Origin: Pseudoclavibacter sp. AY1H1
GTDB lineage: Bacteria > Actinomycetota > Actinomycetes > Actinomycetales > Microbacteriaceae
Length of the DNA: 64,000 nt
Assembly (NCBI RefSeq): GCF_002931055.1
Contig: NZ_PSXX01000004.1
Coordinates: 186,001-250,000 of the forward strand
Direction: 5' to 3'
The notes below the pieces were generated by a model. That model did no database searches. It saw only the letters and a program-made list of their open reading frames with translations, and had not been told where the DNA came from. The position numbers were made by a program, and so were the translations under genes. Positions 53,832 through 64,000 of the stretch are shown here, piece after piece; positions within the stretch are counted from its first letter, which is position 1, and the number at the start of each line of letters is the position of its first letter.

Positions 53832-53863
53832 CGCCGGAACGCCGGAACGCCGGAACGCCGGAA
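53832..53863. repeat. 8-bp tandem repeat (CGCCGGAA x4)
   Basis: Four exact copies of CGCCGGAA, followed by a partial fifth. The period is not a multiple of three, so it is non-coding or would shift frame if copy number changed. Confidence 0.9.
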
Positions 53864-53885
53864 CGCCGCGTCTCCGAACCTGGGG

Positions 53886-53957
53886 TCCGTTTCGAGATGG
53901 CTTCCACGCCTGCGGATGGGTTGCAACCCATCCCGAGGCGAGCAACCCATCCCGAGA
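53886..53957. repeat. 72-bp direct repeat, copy 2
   Basis: Second copy, with the same 20-bp palindrome at 53914-53933. It ends about 45 bp before the stop of the AraC-type gene, so it may serve as the terminator of that gene on the minus strand. Confidence 0.85.
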
Positions 53958-54001
53958 CCTGGAGCCTGGGCGAGACGCAGTGCCCGGACGGGCCGGGCGA
54001 G

Positions 54002-54787
54002 CTACGGCCGCCAGTCGCTGGGCTTCGACCCCATCGCGCGCCGGAAGGCTGCGCTGAACGCACTGGTCGTGGCGTAGCCGACGCGCCCGGCGACGGTGCC
54101 GACGGGCAGGTCGTCGGCGAGCATCCGCGCCGCCGCCGCCATGCGCACCATGGTGCGCCAGTGCGAGAACGTCATGCCGACCTCTGCCGCGAAGATGCGG
54201 GCGATCGTGCGCACGCTGAGCGACAGCTGCCACGCCCACGCTTCGACGCCTCGATCGTCGGCGGGGTCGCTGAGGACTCGGCGCACGAGCGGCTCGAGGC
54301 GCTCATCGCGGGGCACGGGAACGGTCTCGACGTAGCTCGTCGCCGCGGGCAGGAGCTCGATGACGACGGCCTGCGCGCGGAGACGCTGATCGGTCTCCAT
54401 GGGTGACTCGGCGAGGTGCAGCAGCAGCTCGCGGAACGCGGCGCCCAGCTGCACGGTGCCGACGGCGTACCAGTCGGGGGCGACCTCGCTCGTGAAGTAC
54501 GTGCAGCACCCGACCGACGACGCGTCGACCTCCATGGTGTGGGGCGTGAAGGGCGGCACCCAGATGCCCTGGCCGACGGCGAGCGTGCGCAGGGCACCCT
54601 CGACGAGCACCACAACGCTCCCCCGCGATGGCCACATGATCATGCCCTCCGGGTGCACGTGCGGCACCCGGTCTCCGAGGTTCGGGCCGTCTAGCACGGC
54701 CGTGGTGAGGAGGAAGGGTGTGGGAATGCCGACCGGACGGACCTCGAGGGTCGATGGTGCGGGGCTGAGCTCGAGCGCCTGGAACAC
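54002..54787 (-). CDS. Cupin-AraC family transcriptional regulator
   Basis: 261 residues. An N-terminal cupin effector domain (HVHPEGMIMWPSRGSVVVLV, PPFTPHTMEVD) is joined to a C-terminal AraC pair of helix-turn-helices (VRTIARIFAAEVGMTFSHWR and VAGRVGYATTSAFSAAFRRA). Divergent from the ABC exporter operon across a DtxR-like box. AraC proteins of this layout often sense a siderophore and activate its transport genes; that is the likely role here. Confidence 0.88.
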   Translation of the reverse strand: MFQALELSPAPSTLEVRPVGIPTPFLLTTAVLDGPNLGDRVPHVHPEGMIMWPSRGSVVVLVEGALRTLAVGQGIWVPPFTPHTMEVDASSVGCCTYFTSEVAPDWYAVGTVQLGAAFRELLLHLAESPMETDQRLRAQAVVIELLPAATSYVETVPVPRDERLEPLVRRVLSDPADDRGVEAWAWQLSLSVRTIARIFAAEVGMTFSHWRTMVRMAAAARMLADDLPVGTVAGRVGYATTSAFSAAFRRAMGSKPSDWRP

Positions 54788-54848
54788 GGTGCATCTCCTG
54801 GTTGTCCGGAACGCAACAGAAGTTGGCCGAACGCATCACTAACGGGAC

Positions 54849-54867
54849 TTAGGTGAACCTTACTATC
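54849..54867. promoter_or_regulatory. DtxR-like iron box between the AraC regulator and the exporter
   Basis: TTAGGTGAACCTTACTATC has one perfect TTAGGT half-site and a weaker second half (CCTTACTA). Its position six bases before the exporter ATG suggests iron repression. Confidence 0.55.
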
Positions 54868-54872
54868 GACTG

Positions 54873-56809
54873 ATGCCCCGTGAGAACCCCAGAACCCCGA
54901 CCCCCGCATCCGTCATGCGGGACGCGCTCTTCGCGTCAGGGCGCAGCTGGAAGCTCACCCTCGCGACGCTCGGCTACATCGTGCACGAGGCCGCGGAAGC
55001 GCTTGTCCCCGTCCTCGTGGGCGTCATCATCGACCGGGCCATCGTCACGAACGACGCCGCCCAGCTCGCACTCTGGCTGGGCATCCTCCTCGCGAACTTC
55101 CTCGTGCTCTCCTTCTCGTACCGCTGGGCGGCGAGGCTCATGGTGCGCGTCTACGGGCACGGCGAGCTCGAGCTGCGGCGCTCGCTCCTGACCCGCGTCC
55201 TGCACCCGAACGGCGTGACGAGCCGCCGCAGTCCCGGCGAGCTGCTGCAGATCACGACCTCGGACAGCTATCGGGTCGCGGGCGTCTCCTGGTCGGTCGT
55301 GCAGCAGGGCGCGAGCACCGCCGCGATCCTCGTCTCGTCGGCGGCGCTGCTCGCGATCTCGGTGCCTCTGGGCGTCGGCGTCCTCGCGGCCTCCGTGCTG
55401 ATCCTCGTCGGGATGCACGCGGCCTCGAAGCCCATCGAGGCCCGCGGCGCCCGCGAGCAGGCGTCCGCGAGCGCGGCAAGCGACGTGGCGACCGACCTCG
55501 TCGCGGGACTGCGCATCATCCGCGGCATCCGCGCCCAGCCGCAAGCCACCCGCCGGTACCTCGACGCGAGCGCCGAAGCGAAGACCGGTGCGATCGCGTC
55601 CAACCGCGGCATCCAGCGCTACCTCGCCGTGAGCGGCATCGCGTCTGGCGCGTTCCTGGCCGCTCTCGCCTTCTCGGCCGCATCTCTCGCCGCCCTCGGG
55701 CAGATCACGCTCGGCGAGCTCGTCGCCGTCGTCGGGCTCGGCCAGTACCTGCAGGGCTCCCTCGCGCACGTCGGCACGTTCGCGTCGAACTGGCTGCACA
55801 AGCGCGCATCCGCGGTACGCATCGTCGCGGTGCTCAGCGAGGAGCACGCGGTGCCCGTCGAGGACACGCACGTCGGCGGCGTGGGCCTGGCCGAGGCCGT
55901 CCGTTCCACCCACGATGCCCCCGCGGCCTTCACGTGGCGGGCGCCCGACGGCACCGACATCGACGTGGCCCCTGGCACGCTCGTCGGTCTCCGCCCGGCA
56001 ACCCCGGCAGCCGCCCGCGCGCTCGCCGCCACGCTCGCCTACCGAGTTCCCCTCGAGGCCGGCGAGGTGACCGTGGCCGGGCTGGACGCCCACACCATCG
56101 GACCGGACGCCTACCGACACCTCGTCTTCGCGCCTCCCCACGACGCGACGGTCTTCTCGGCGACGCTCCACGAGAACCTGCTCGTGGATTCGGATGCGGA
56201 TGGCGTCGACGGAGCGGGTGCGGGTGCGGGTGCGGATACAGGAGCTGGCGCCGGAGCAGGCCCCGGAATCGACCCGGATCTCGAGTCGGCCGCGGAACGG
56301 TCCGCCCTCACCGAGGTCACCGTGCTCGGCTGGCACCGCCAGCTCGGCGAGCGCGGCAGGCGTCTCTCCGGCGGACAGCGTCAGCGTGTCCTCCTGGCCC
56401 GCGCGTTCGCAAGCGAGGCGCGGGTCCTGGTACTCGACGAGCCGGCCTCCGCGCTCGACCCGGCAACCGAGGCGCGCATCGCGGCCTCCCTCCGCGCGCA
56501 CCCCACGACTACCGTGCTCGTCACTCGCAGCCCCCTCCTGCTCGCTGCCTGCGACCGCGTCATCGACGTCGAGGCGCACTCGCCCTGCGGCACGGGCGAC
56601 GCTCGACCGGCCGAAACTCGACGGCCCGAAACGCCGAACGCATCCACCGCCGCAGGTGCGGTCACGCAGACCCGGCCCGAGACTCAGAACGAGACACAGG
56701 CCCAGCGCCAGACACAGCCCGAGACCCCGACACAGCCCAAGGCGCAGGCCCAGCGCGACACCGACCCCGACACCCCAGCCACGAGCCCCGACGAGGAGCT
56801 GGCACGCCG

Positions 56810-56813
<4 letters not shown>
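54873..56813 (+). CDS. ABC exporter half with degenerate ATP site motifs (putative siderophore export)
   Basis: 646 residues: a type-I exporter membrane domain (six helices, about 20-310), then a nucleotide-binding domain. The P-loop is lost: the position reads [10 protein letters not shown] (372-381) with no Lys. The Q-loop Gln and switch His also seem replaced ([17 protein letters not shown]). Signature LSGGQ (498-502) and Walker [13 protein letters not shown] remain. A Gly/Ala/Asp-rich insert (about 437-470) and a Gln/Thr/Pro-rich tail (from about 595) are unusual. Coupled by ATGA to its partner, with which it should form a heterodimer. Iron context suggests siderophore export. Confidence 0.88.
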
Positions 56814-58711
<1,898 letters not shown>

Positions 58712-58847
58712 GGCAGACGCAGCAGGAGTAGAGAGTGCGCAAGACGCAGGCTCCCGGCGCTGCGCGCCTGCATCTCGCTGACCTCTGCGCGAGAGCTGAC
58801 ACTGCTCCCGCTGCCCGCCCGAAACGCGACGGTGCGAGAATGCCTGC

Positions 58848-60056
58848 ATGACGGATGGCACCCTCGGCACCCCGCTCACCCCCGCTTCGACGCGCGCGCT
58901 CCTCCTCGGCGCGGGCGAGCTCGGCAAGGAGGTCGCGCTCGAGCTGCAGCGCCTCGGCGTCGAGGTCATCGCCGTCGACCGCTACGCGAACGCCCCGGCG
59001 ATGCAGCTCGCGCACCGCAGTCACGTGGTCGACATGCTCGACCCGGTGGCCCTGCGCGCCGTGCTGGCGCAGGAGCAGCCCGACATCGTGATCCCCGAGG
59101 TGGAGGCGATCGCGACGCAGGTGCTCGCCGAGATCGAAGCGGAGGGACGCACCCGCGTCGTGCCGACCGCCCGGGCGACGCAGCTCACGATGGACCGTGA
59201 GGGCATCCGCCGGCTTGCCGCCGAGGAGCTCGGCCTGTCGACCTCCCCGTACCGATTCGCGGACACGTTCTCCGAGTTCGCGGCGGCCATCGAGGCGGTG
59301 GGCCTGCCCTGCGTGGTGAAGCCGGTCATGTCCTCGTCGGGGAAGGGGCAGTCGGTGATCCGGGAGCCGGACGATGTCCAGGCCTCGTGGGACTACGCGC
59401 AGGAGGGTGGTCGCACGGGCCGCGGCCGCGTCATCGTCGAGGGCTTCGTGCCGTTCGATTCGGAGATCACGCTGCTGACGGTGCGTCACGTCGGCGGCAC
59501 CGTCTTCTGCGAGCCGGTCGGGCACACGCAGGTCGACGGCGACTACCGCGAGTCGTGGCAGCCGGCGGCACTCCCCGTGGCGGCGCTGGAGAAGGCGAAG
59601 GTCGTCGCGAAGACGGTGACGGATGCGCTCGGCGGCTTCGGACTGTTCGGTGTGGAGCTGTTCATCGTCGGCGACGACGTGCTCTTCTCCGAGGTGTCTC
59701 CGCGCCCCCACGACACGGGCCTCGTCACGCTGGTGTCGCAGGATGTGTCGGAGTTCGCGCTGCACGCCCGGGCCGTCCTCGGCCTGCCGGTGTCGGAGCC
59801 GCTGCGGATCGGGGCTGGTTCTGGGGAGTCGGCTGCCGCATCGTGCGCGGTGCTCGCCGAGGGTACCGGTGTGCCGACGATCTCTGGCGTGGATGCTGCG
59901 CTCGCGGTCCCGACATCGCAGCTGCGCCTCTTCGGGAAGCCGAACGTCGCGGGCAAGCGCCGGGTGGCGGTCGCTCTCGCACGCGGCGCCGACGTCGACC
60001 AGGCCCGAGAGCGGGCTCGGGAAGCCGCGGCGGCACTGAGGATCACGCTGAGCTGA
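58848..60056 (+). CDS. purT: Formate-dependent phosphoribosylglycinamide formyltransferase
   Basis: 402-residue ATP-grasp enzyme that formylates GAR with formate and ATP in purine synthesis. [20 protein letters not shown] and [20 protein letters not shown] are PurT signatures; [14 protein letters not shown] is the ATP-grasp loop and LFGVELFI plus [14 protein letters not shown] the metal/ATP site. Monocistronic. Its stop lies inside a 26-bp palindrome shared with the convergent gene. Confidence 0.97.
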   Translation: MTDGTLGTPLTPASTRALLLGAGELGKEVALELQRLGVEVIAVDRYANAPAMQLAHRSHVVDMLDPVALRAVLAQEQPDIVIPEVEAIATQVLAEIEAEGRTRVVPTARATQLTMDREGIRRLAAEELGLSTSPYRFADTFSEFAAAIEAVGLPCVVKPVMSSSGKGQSVIREPDDVQASWDYAQEGGRTGRGRVIVEGFVPFDSEITLLTVRHVGGTVFCEPVGHTQVDGDYRESWQPAALPVAALEKAKVVAKTVTDALGGFGLFGVELFIVGDDVLFSEVSPRPHDTGLVTLVSQDVSEFALHARAVLGLPVSEPLRIGAGSGESAAASCAVLAEGTGVPTISGVDAALAVPTSQLRLFGKPNVAGKRRVAVALARGADVDQARERAREAAAALRITLS

Positions 60057-60071
60057 GTGCTCAGCTCAGCG
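60046..60071. terminator. Palindrome spanning the purT stop and the convergent gene's stop
   Basis: Perfect 12-bp arms (60046-60057 and 60060-60071); the loop must open to about four to six bases. It overlaps both stop codons. Confidence 0.75.
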
Positions 60072-60380
60072 CCGGCGACTCAGCAGCGACGCCTGCACCG
60101 CGAGGGCCGCGGCGATGATCACGAGCTGCACGCCACCCCAGAGCACGTAGCCGGTGGGGATGCCGACGGGCGACGTCCAGGCCGTCGAGCAGCTGCCGAG
60201 CTGCACGCCGAAGCCGATGAGCGAACCGAGGTCGAAGCTGGCGTCGGACTCGGAGCCCAAGCACACGCCCCACCCCTCGTGCGGCACGAGCAGGACGGTC
60301 GTCACGACGAGCAGGACGACACTCGCACCGATCACGGCGACCGCTTGACGAATGCCCTTTCGCTCTCCCAGATTCTGCAT
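60066..60380 (-). CDS. Small membrane protein
   Basis: 104 residues from the ATG at 60380. Two hydrophobic helices (about 14-36 and 78-99) flank a mainly extracytoplasmic loop with two Cys residues (GVCLGSES and LGSCSTAW) that may form a disulfide. No family recognised. Convergent with purT. Confidence 0.6.
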   Translation of the reverse strand: MQNLGERKGIRQAVAVIGASVVLLVVTTVLLVPHEGWGVCLGSESDASFDLGSLIGFGVQLGSCSTAWTSPVGIPTGYVLWGGVQLVIIAAALAVQASLLSRRR

Positions 60381-60442
60381 CCGCTCACCCTGGCAGATCC
60401 AGGCCCAGGCCTGCGTGCGCCCGCGCACGCGCTCTGAGCTGC

Positions 60443-61336
60443 CTAGCCGTCGAGTCCCAGCTCGCGCACGCACTCGCGCAGGAACGCTGCCCCGGCGTCG
60501 TCGTGAATGAGGTCGCCGAACGTCACGACGTCGTACTCCTTCTCGAGGATCCCGTCAGCGGGCCGGACATCGACGTGCGCCGTGTCGTAGCCCGTCGCGT
60601 GCAGCTCGTCGGCCATCTTGTAGTCGCTGCGGGAGTCGCCGACCGAACGCCAGCGCTTGGGCAGCGCACCGGCCGCCGCGAACTCGGCGAGCGCTCGCCG
60701 CGCACCGTGGTCCTTGTCGAGGTTCACGGACTCGATGTCGGTGGAGATGATCGTCGGGTCGATGCGGAACGGAACGAGGCCCTGCGCATCCGGCGCCTCA
60801 CGGTCGCCGTGGCGCATGCCGACGCCCTGCTGCACGGCGAGTTCGAACGCCACATCGTCGAAGGCCTTCTGCCGCTCGAGGTACGCGGCGGAGCTGACAT
60901 CGGTGCGCTGCTCGACAGAGATCATGGCCTTCTTCGTCTCGTCGAAGAAGAGGACATCGCTGAACTCGCCCTCGCCGAGTTCGCGGATCGCGGCGATGTA
61001 CGCGGAAGGCGGCACGACCGACTCGTCGATCTGCAGCTCGCTCATCCCTTCGGGTGAAATCGCCGACCACGTTCCACCCTTCTCGTAGACCCCGAACATG
61101 CGGGCTCCCGGCTGACGCAGCGCGTCGGCGAGGCCGTTCTCGAAGAGCGGCTCGATGACGCGGTCGCGGATGAACTCCTCGGAGCGTCCCGTGATGAACG
61201 CGATGGGAACCCCCGCCGCGGCGAGGGTGACGAGGTCGTCGAGGATGCTCTGGATCGCGATCGTGCGGGTCACGGGGCTCGCGATGGGGCCGTCCACGTC
61301 GAGGAGCAGGCCGAGGTCTTGGGGTGAAGTGGTCAC
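60443..61336 (-). CDS. HAD-superfamily hydrolase-like protein
   Basis: 297 residues. Motif I is LLLDVDGPI with Asp13 and Asp15; FITGRSEEF (about 48-56) supplies motif II, and SVGDSRSDYKMADEL the acidic motif IV. The large cap between them is of the Cof/trehalose-phosphatase kind. Substrate unknown. Divergent from the MacA-like gene and upstream of the small membrane protein gene on the same strand. Confidence 0.82.
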   Translation of the reverse strand: MTTSPQDLGLLLDVDGPIASPVTRTIAIQSILDDLVTLAAAGVPIAFITGRSEEFIRDRVIEPLFENGLADALRQPGARMFGVYEKGGTWSAISPEGMSELQIDESVVPPSAYIAAIRELGEGEFSDVLFFDETKKAMISVEQRTDVSSAAYLERQKAFDDVAFELAVQQGVGMRHGDREAPDAQGLVPFRIDPTIISTDIESVNLDKDHGARRALAEFAAAGALPKRWRSVGDSRSDYKMADELHATGYDTAHVDVRPADGILEKEYDVVTFGDLIHDDAGAAFLRECVRELGLDG

Positions 61337-61482
61337 GTCTCATTGTGGCAGGGGGGCCGGGTCCGGGTCCAGGACGGGGGCCGGCGATGTCGTTGGCTCC
61401 TGCTACGTTGTGCGCTGGGGCGGCCATGGGAAAGGCGACCCTTATCTCGGAGAACTCGTCGCGAATCGGTGGCGTGGACAGA

Positions 61483-62553
61483 ATGGGGATCGGCGTGCGC
61501 GTGTGGAAGTCATGGATCTGGCCCGGCATCAAGATCGCGCTCGTGGCTGTGATCGCCGTCGCACTCGTCAAGATCGCGTTCTTCAGCTCGGCCCCCGAGG
61601 AGTCGGCGGCGCTGCCCACGGGTCAGGTCGTCGAACCCGTCATCAGTCCCGTGCTCGGCACGATCACGAACGACGTCACGTTGACGGCGAACGTGCAGGA
61701 GTCGCCGGCCGTCGACGCGAAGGTGCCCATGATGGGCACGATCGACACGGTGTACGTGACGCAGGGCGCGCGAGTCGAGGCGGGCGATGTGATCGCCGCC
61801 ATCCGCAACGAGAAGACCCCGACGGCAGCAGCACCGTCGTCACCGGAGGCGAGCGGCGAGCCGCAGGCGGCTCCCGCGGTCGAGCCCGAGTACGAGTGGA
61901 ACGAGATCGTCGCCCCGACGGCCGGCACCATCACGAAGCTCAACCTCATCGAGCAGCAGCAGGTGACGGTGGGCGAGGCTCCCGTCTCGATCACCCCGGC
62001 GAGCTTCATCGTGAAGGGCACCATCCCACCGGCCCAGCTGTACCGTCTGGCGACGACGCCAGCGGATGCGCAGGTCACGATCACGGCGGGCCCAGCCCCC
62101 TTCACGTGCACCGAGCTCCGCATCGCCTCTGGCGCCGCGGCGAAGAGCAGCAGCGCCGCGGAGGACCCGAGCGGCGCATCCGGTGCAGCTGAGACGACCG
62201 ACACGACGACGGTCACGTGCAAGGTCCCCGCCGAGGTCACGGTGTTCCCCGGGCTCGAAGCGAACGTCGTGCTGCACGGCGGCGTCGCCGAGAACGTGCT
62301 CACCCTGCCGATCACGGCGGTGAAGGGGCAGGCGGAGACCGGGGTCGTCTTCGTGCAGGGCGCTGACGGTGCGATCGAGGAGCGGCCCGTGAAGCTCGGC
62401 CTCACCGACGGCACGCTCGTGCAGATCGCTGAAGGCGTCACCGAGACCGACATCGTGCTCGAGTTCGTGCCCGGCGCCGACCAGGCGAGCCCGGAAGAGT
62501 GCTACATCGACCCGATGAGCGGCGCAGAGATCTGCGGGATGCTGGGCGGCTGA
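61483..62553 (+). CDS. MacA/HlyD-like membrane-fusion adaptor
   Basis: 356 residues from the ATG at 61483. One N-terminal membrane anchor (WPGIKIALVAVIAVALVKIAF), then an adaptor body: a lipoyl-like half (VDAKVPMMGTIDTVYVTQGA) and, after a Pro/Glu/Ala-rich linker, its second half (EIVAPTAGTITKLN). A barrel domain follows and ends in VVFVQGADGAIEERPVKLGL. The C-terminal tail contains two Cys residues (EECYIDPMSG, EICGML). Two bp before the ATPase gene. Gram-positive MacA-like proteins work with MacB-like pairs in export or envelope stress. Confidence 0.85.
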   Translation: MGIGVRVWKSWIWPGIKIALVAVIAVALVKIAFFSSAPEESAALPTGQVVEPVISPVLGTITNDVTLTANVQESPAVDAKVPMMGTIDTVYVTQGARVEAGDVIAAIRNEKTPTAAAPSSPEASGEPQAAPAVEPEYEWNEIVAPTAGTITKLNLIEQQQVTVGEAPVSITPASFIVKGTIPPAQLYRLATTPADAQVTITAGPAPFTCTELRIASGAAAKSSSAAEDPSGASGAAETTDTTTVTCKVPAEVTVFPGLEANVVLHGGVAENVLTLPITAVKGQAETGVVFVQGADGAIEERPVKLGLTDGTLVQIAEGVTETDIVLEFVPGADQASPEECYIDPMSGAEICGMLGG

Positions 62554-62554
62554 C

Positions 62555-63271
62555 GTGGCGTTCATCGAGCTCCGCGAAATCTCGAAGTCGGTGCGGGCCG
62601 CCGACGACAGCGAACTCCACATCCTGCGCGGCGTGAACCTGCAGATCGAGGAGGGCGAGCACCTCTCGATCGTCGGGCGGTCCGGGTCGGGCAAGTCGAC
62701 GCTGCTGAACATCCTGGGCCTGCTGGACGCGCCGACGAGCGGGGAGCTCCTCTTCGACGGCAAACCCACCGCCGCCCTGCGCCTGCGGGCGCGCGACCGG
62801 ATGCGGGGTGCTCAGATCGGCTTCGTGTTCCAGCAGTTCAACCTGCTCGAGGGGCGCACGGCGACGGAGAACGTGGCCATGCCCCTCCTCTACGCGCGCG
62901 ACAGCTCCTTCTGGCGGCGTGACGCTCTCGCCAGGGAAGCGCTCACCGATGTGGGACTCGACCATCGTCTCGACTCGCTGCCGACTCGGCTGTCCGGCGG
63001 GGAGCAGCAGCGCGTCGCGATCGCGCGCGCCATCGTCCGGCGCCCGCGGGTGATCCTCGCCGACGAGCCGACCGGTGCGCTCGACGTCGAGACCGGCGCC
63101 CGCGTCATGACGTTGCTCGCCGACATCTCCAAGGAGACCGGGGCCGCGCTCGTCACGATCACGCACGATGAGAGCGTCGCGGCCAGGGCCGACCGGATGC
63201 TGCGCCTCGACGCTGGCCTGCTCGCACCCTCGAAACCGGCCGTCGTGCCCGCGGAAGGAGCACCCGCATGA
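62555..63271 (+). CDS. MacB/LolD-like ABC ATPase
   Basis: 238 residues from a GTG. Complete ABC set: GRSGSGKST, FVFQQFNLLEGRT (Q-loop), LSGGEQQRVAIARAI, VILADEPTGALD and ITHDES. The LSGGEQQR and ADEPTGALD wording is typical of the MacB/LolD/FtsE branch. Overlaps the permease gene by ATGA. Confidence 0.95.
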   Translation: MAFIELREISKSVRAADDSELHILRGVNLQIEEGEHLSIVGRSGSGKSTLLNILGLLDAPTSGELLFDGKPTAALRLRARDRMRGAQIGFVFQQFNLLEGRTATENVAMPLLYARDSSFWRRDALAREALTDVGLDHRLDSLPTRLSGGEQQRVAIARAIVRRPRVILADEPTGALDVETGARVMTLLADISKETGAALVTITHDESVAARADRMLRLDAGLLAPSKPAVVPAEGAPA

Positions 63272-64000
63272 GCTGGTTCACGCAGATCGCCGGTGCCTTC
63301 ATCGAAGCGTGGGACGAGCTGCGAGTGCACCGCGTTCGGGTGACGCTCGCGCTGGTCGGCATCGGCATCGCCGTGTTCGCGATCGTCGCGGTCACCGGGC
63401 TCGGGTCGATCACACGGCAGTCGTCGATCGAGATCTCCGAACGATCCAGCGGGCGCCCCGCGAGCTACCAGCTGATGGTGAGCAGTGCGGCGACCGACGA
63501 CAAGGTCGCTATCTACGAGGCGGCCTACAAGGCTGCGATCGAGCGGTACGGCATCACCTACCAGTCGACATCGGGGTCCGCCATGACGCGCATCCAGTTC
63601 GTCGACGGTGTCGCGGACGTCGAGTCCACGATCGTCGATCCGGCGTACGGCGAGATGCACCGGGTGAAGCTCATCGAGGGGTCGTGGCTGACGTCGGACG
63701 ACGCTGACCGATTGGCTCCCGCGGTCGTCATCAACGAGACCATGTGGAACCGGTTGGGCAACCCGTCTGTGGCCGAGCATCCGACGCTGCAGGTCGCGGG
63801 AGCTGCGCCGACGACGGCCGTGGTCGTCGGCGTCTCCGCCAACATCTACCCGGACTACCCAGAGCAGATGTACGTGCTGAGCGACGCCCAGCATCTCCTC
63901 GGGGCCAGCGCGGGCGGCGGCATGATGGGCGGGATGATGATGGGCGGCGCCTACGCCCCGCCGTCGATGGACGGCGACGAGGGGGCCACCGCGACGTTCC
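63268..64000 (+). CDS. MacB/FtsX-like ABC permease (3' truncated)
   Basis: First 244 codons only. The N-terminus WDELRVHRVRVTLALVGIGI holds the first membrane helix (about residues 26-48), followed by the large extracytoplasmic MacB-PCD-like domain. Around residues 211-228, near the end of the visible part, it contains a Met/Gly-rich run (GGGMMGGMMMGG) that is unusual in this family. The frame is open to the last base. Confidence 0.88.
   Translation, partial: MSWFTQIAGAFIEAWDELRVHRVRVTLALVGIGIAVFAIVAVTGLGSITRQSSIEISERSSGRPASYQLMVSSAATDDKVAIYEAAYKAAIERYGITYQSTSGSAMTRIQFVDGVADVESTIVDPAYGEMHRVKLIEGSWLTSDDADRLAPAVVINETMWNRLGNPSVAEHPTLQVAGAAPTTAVVVGVSANIYPDYPEQMYVLSDAQHLLGASAGGGMMGGMMMGGAYAPPSMDGDEGATATF

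Larger units (their letters stand above)
53617..54001. repeat. Repeat-rich intergenic region
   Basis: 385 bp without a convincing gene. It contains two 72-bp near-identical direct repeats and an 8-bp tandem array between them (listed separately), with GC-rich flanks such as CGCCCCGCCCCGCC. Open frames here change phase in the array and have no domain. Confidence 0.8.

Overview
The window is about 64 kb of high-GC chromosome from an actinobacterium. The GC-rich third codon positions, the many GTG/TTG starts and 4-bp ATGA/GTGA gene overlaps, the LAxTG-type wall-sorting signal, the DtxR-type iron boxes and the sugar ABC operon without its own ATPase all fit, and the general style resembles Microbacteriaceae (inference; no rRNA is present to confirm it). 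I see 60 protein-coding genes, two of them cut by the window ends, and no tRNA, rRNA, insertion sequence, prophage or CRISPR array.

1-14 kb is an L-fucose / fucosylated-glycan utilisation locus. It has a sugar-porter MFS protein, a wall-anchored BNR-type protein, a FadR-type regulator, a mutarotase, a lactonase, an aldo/keto reductase, L-fuconate dehydratase, a fumarylacetoacetase-fold hydrolase, an SDR dehydrogenase, a CUT1 ABC uptake system and a cytoplasmic GH29 alpha-L-fucosidase. Together these encode the complete non-phosphorylative route from L-fucose to pyruvate plus L-lactate. A near-palindromic motif around CATCGGATG recurs before the main transcription units and is probably the operator of the local FadR-type regulator.

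14-21 kb holds a MarR / small membrane protein pair with an apparently leaderless promoter. It is followed by a GntR-controlled organic-acid locus: a CitMHS transporter, a malate/L-lactate-type dehydrogenase, an aldehyde dehydrogenase, a stand-alone ABM protein and a cupin-ABM fusion. An AGGTATACCT operator is shared by its two divergent promoter regions. 21-29 kb is a mixed stretch: an extradiol-dioxygenase-like protein with an IclR regulator, an SDR, a histidine ammonia-lyase with a second IclR regulator, a nitroreductase and a ThuA-like protein. A 0.5-kb gap here carries three 79-bp inverted-repeat-ended units.

29-33 kb contains a translationally coupled trio of type III polyketide synthase, methyltransferase and small membrane protein, then a secreted M23-like lipoprotein. 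33-43 kb is an L-arabinose locus: a YtfQRT-YjfF-type ABC importer on one strand, and a LacI regulator and araB-araD-araA on the other. The two operons share a TGTGATCGATCACA-type operator. 43-47.5 kb has a LysR / PrpF-like isomerase / MatC-type carboxylate transporter group and a DUF1349 protein.

47.6-58.7 kb is an iron-siderophore region: a five-gene ferric-siderophore uptake and reduction operon with a strong DtxR-type box, and a cupin-AraC regulator divergent from a heterodimeric ABC exporter. The two ATPase domains of the exporter are degenerate in complementary motifs. Between the two halves is a 0.4-kb gap full of direct repeats. 58.8-64 kb has purT, a small membrane protein, a HAD-like protein and the start of a MacAB-like adaptor / ATPase / permease operon, whose permease contains a Met/Gly-rich segment just before the window end. 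Most convergent gene pairs are separated by a long, perfect or near-perfect hairpin.
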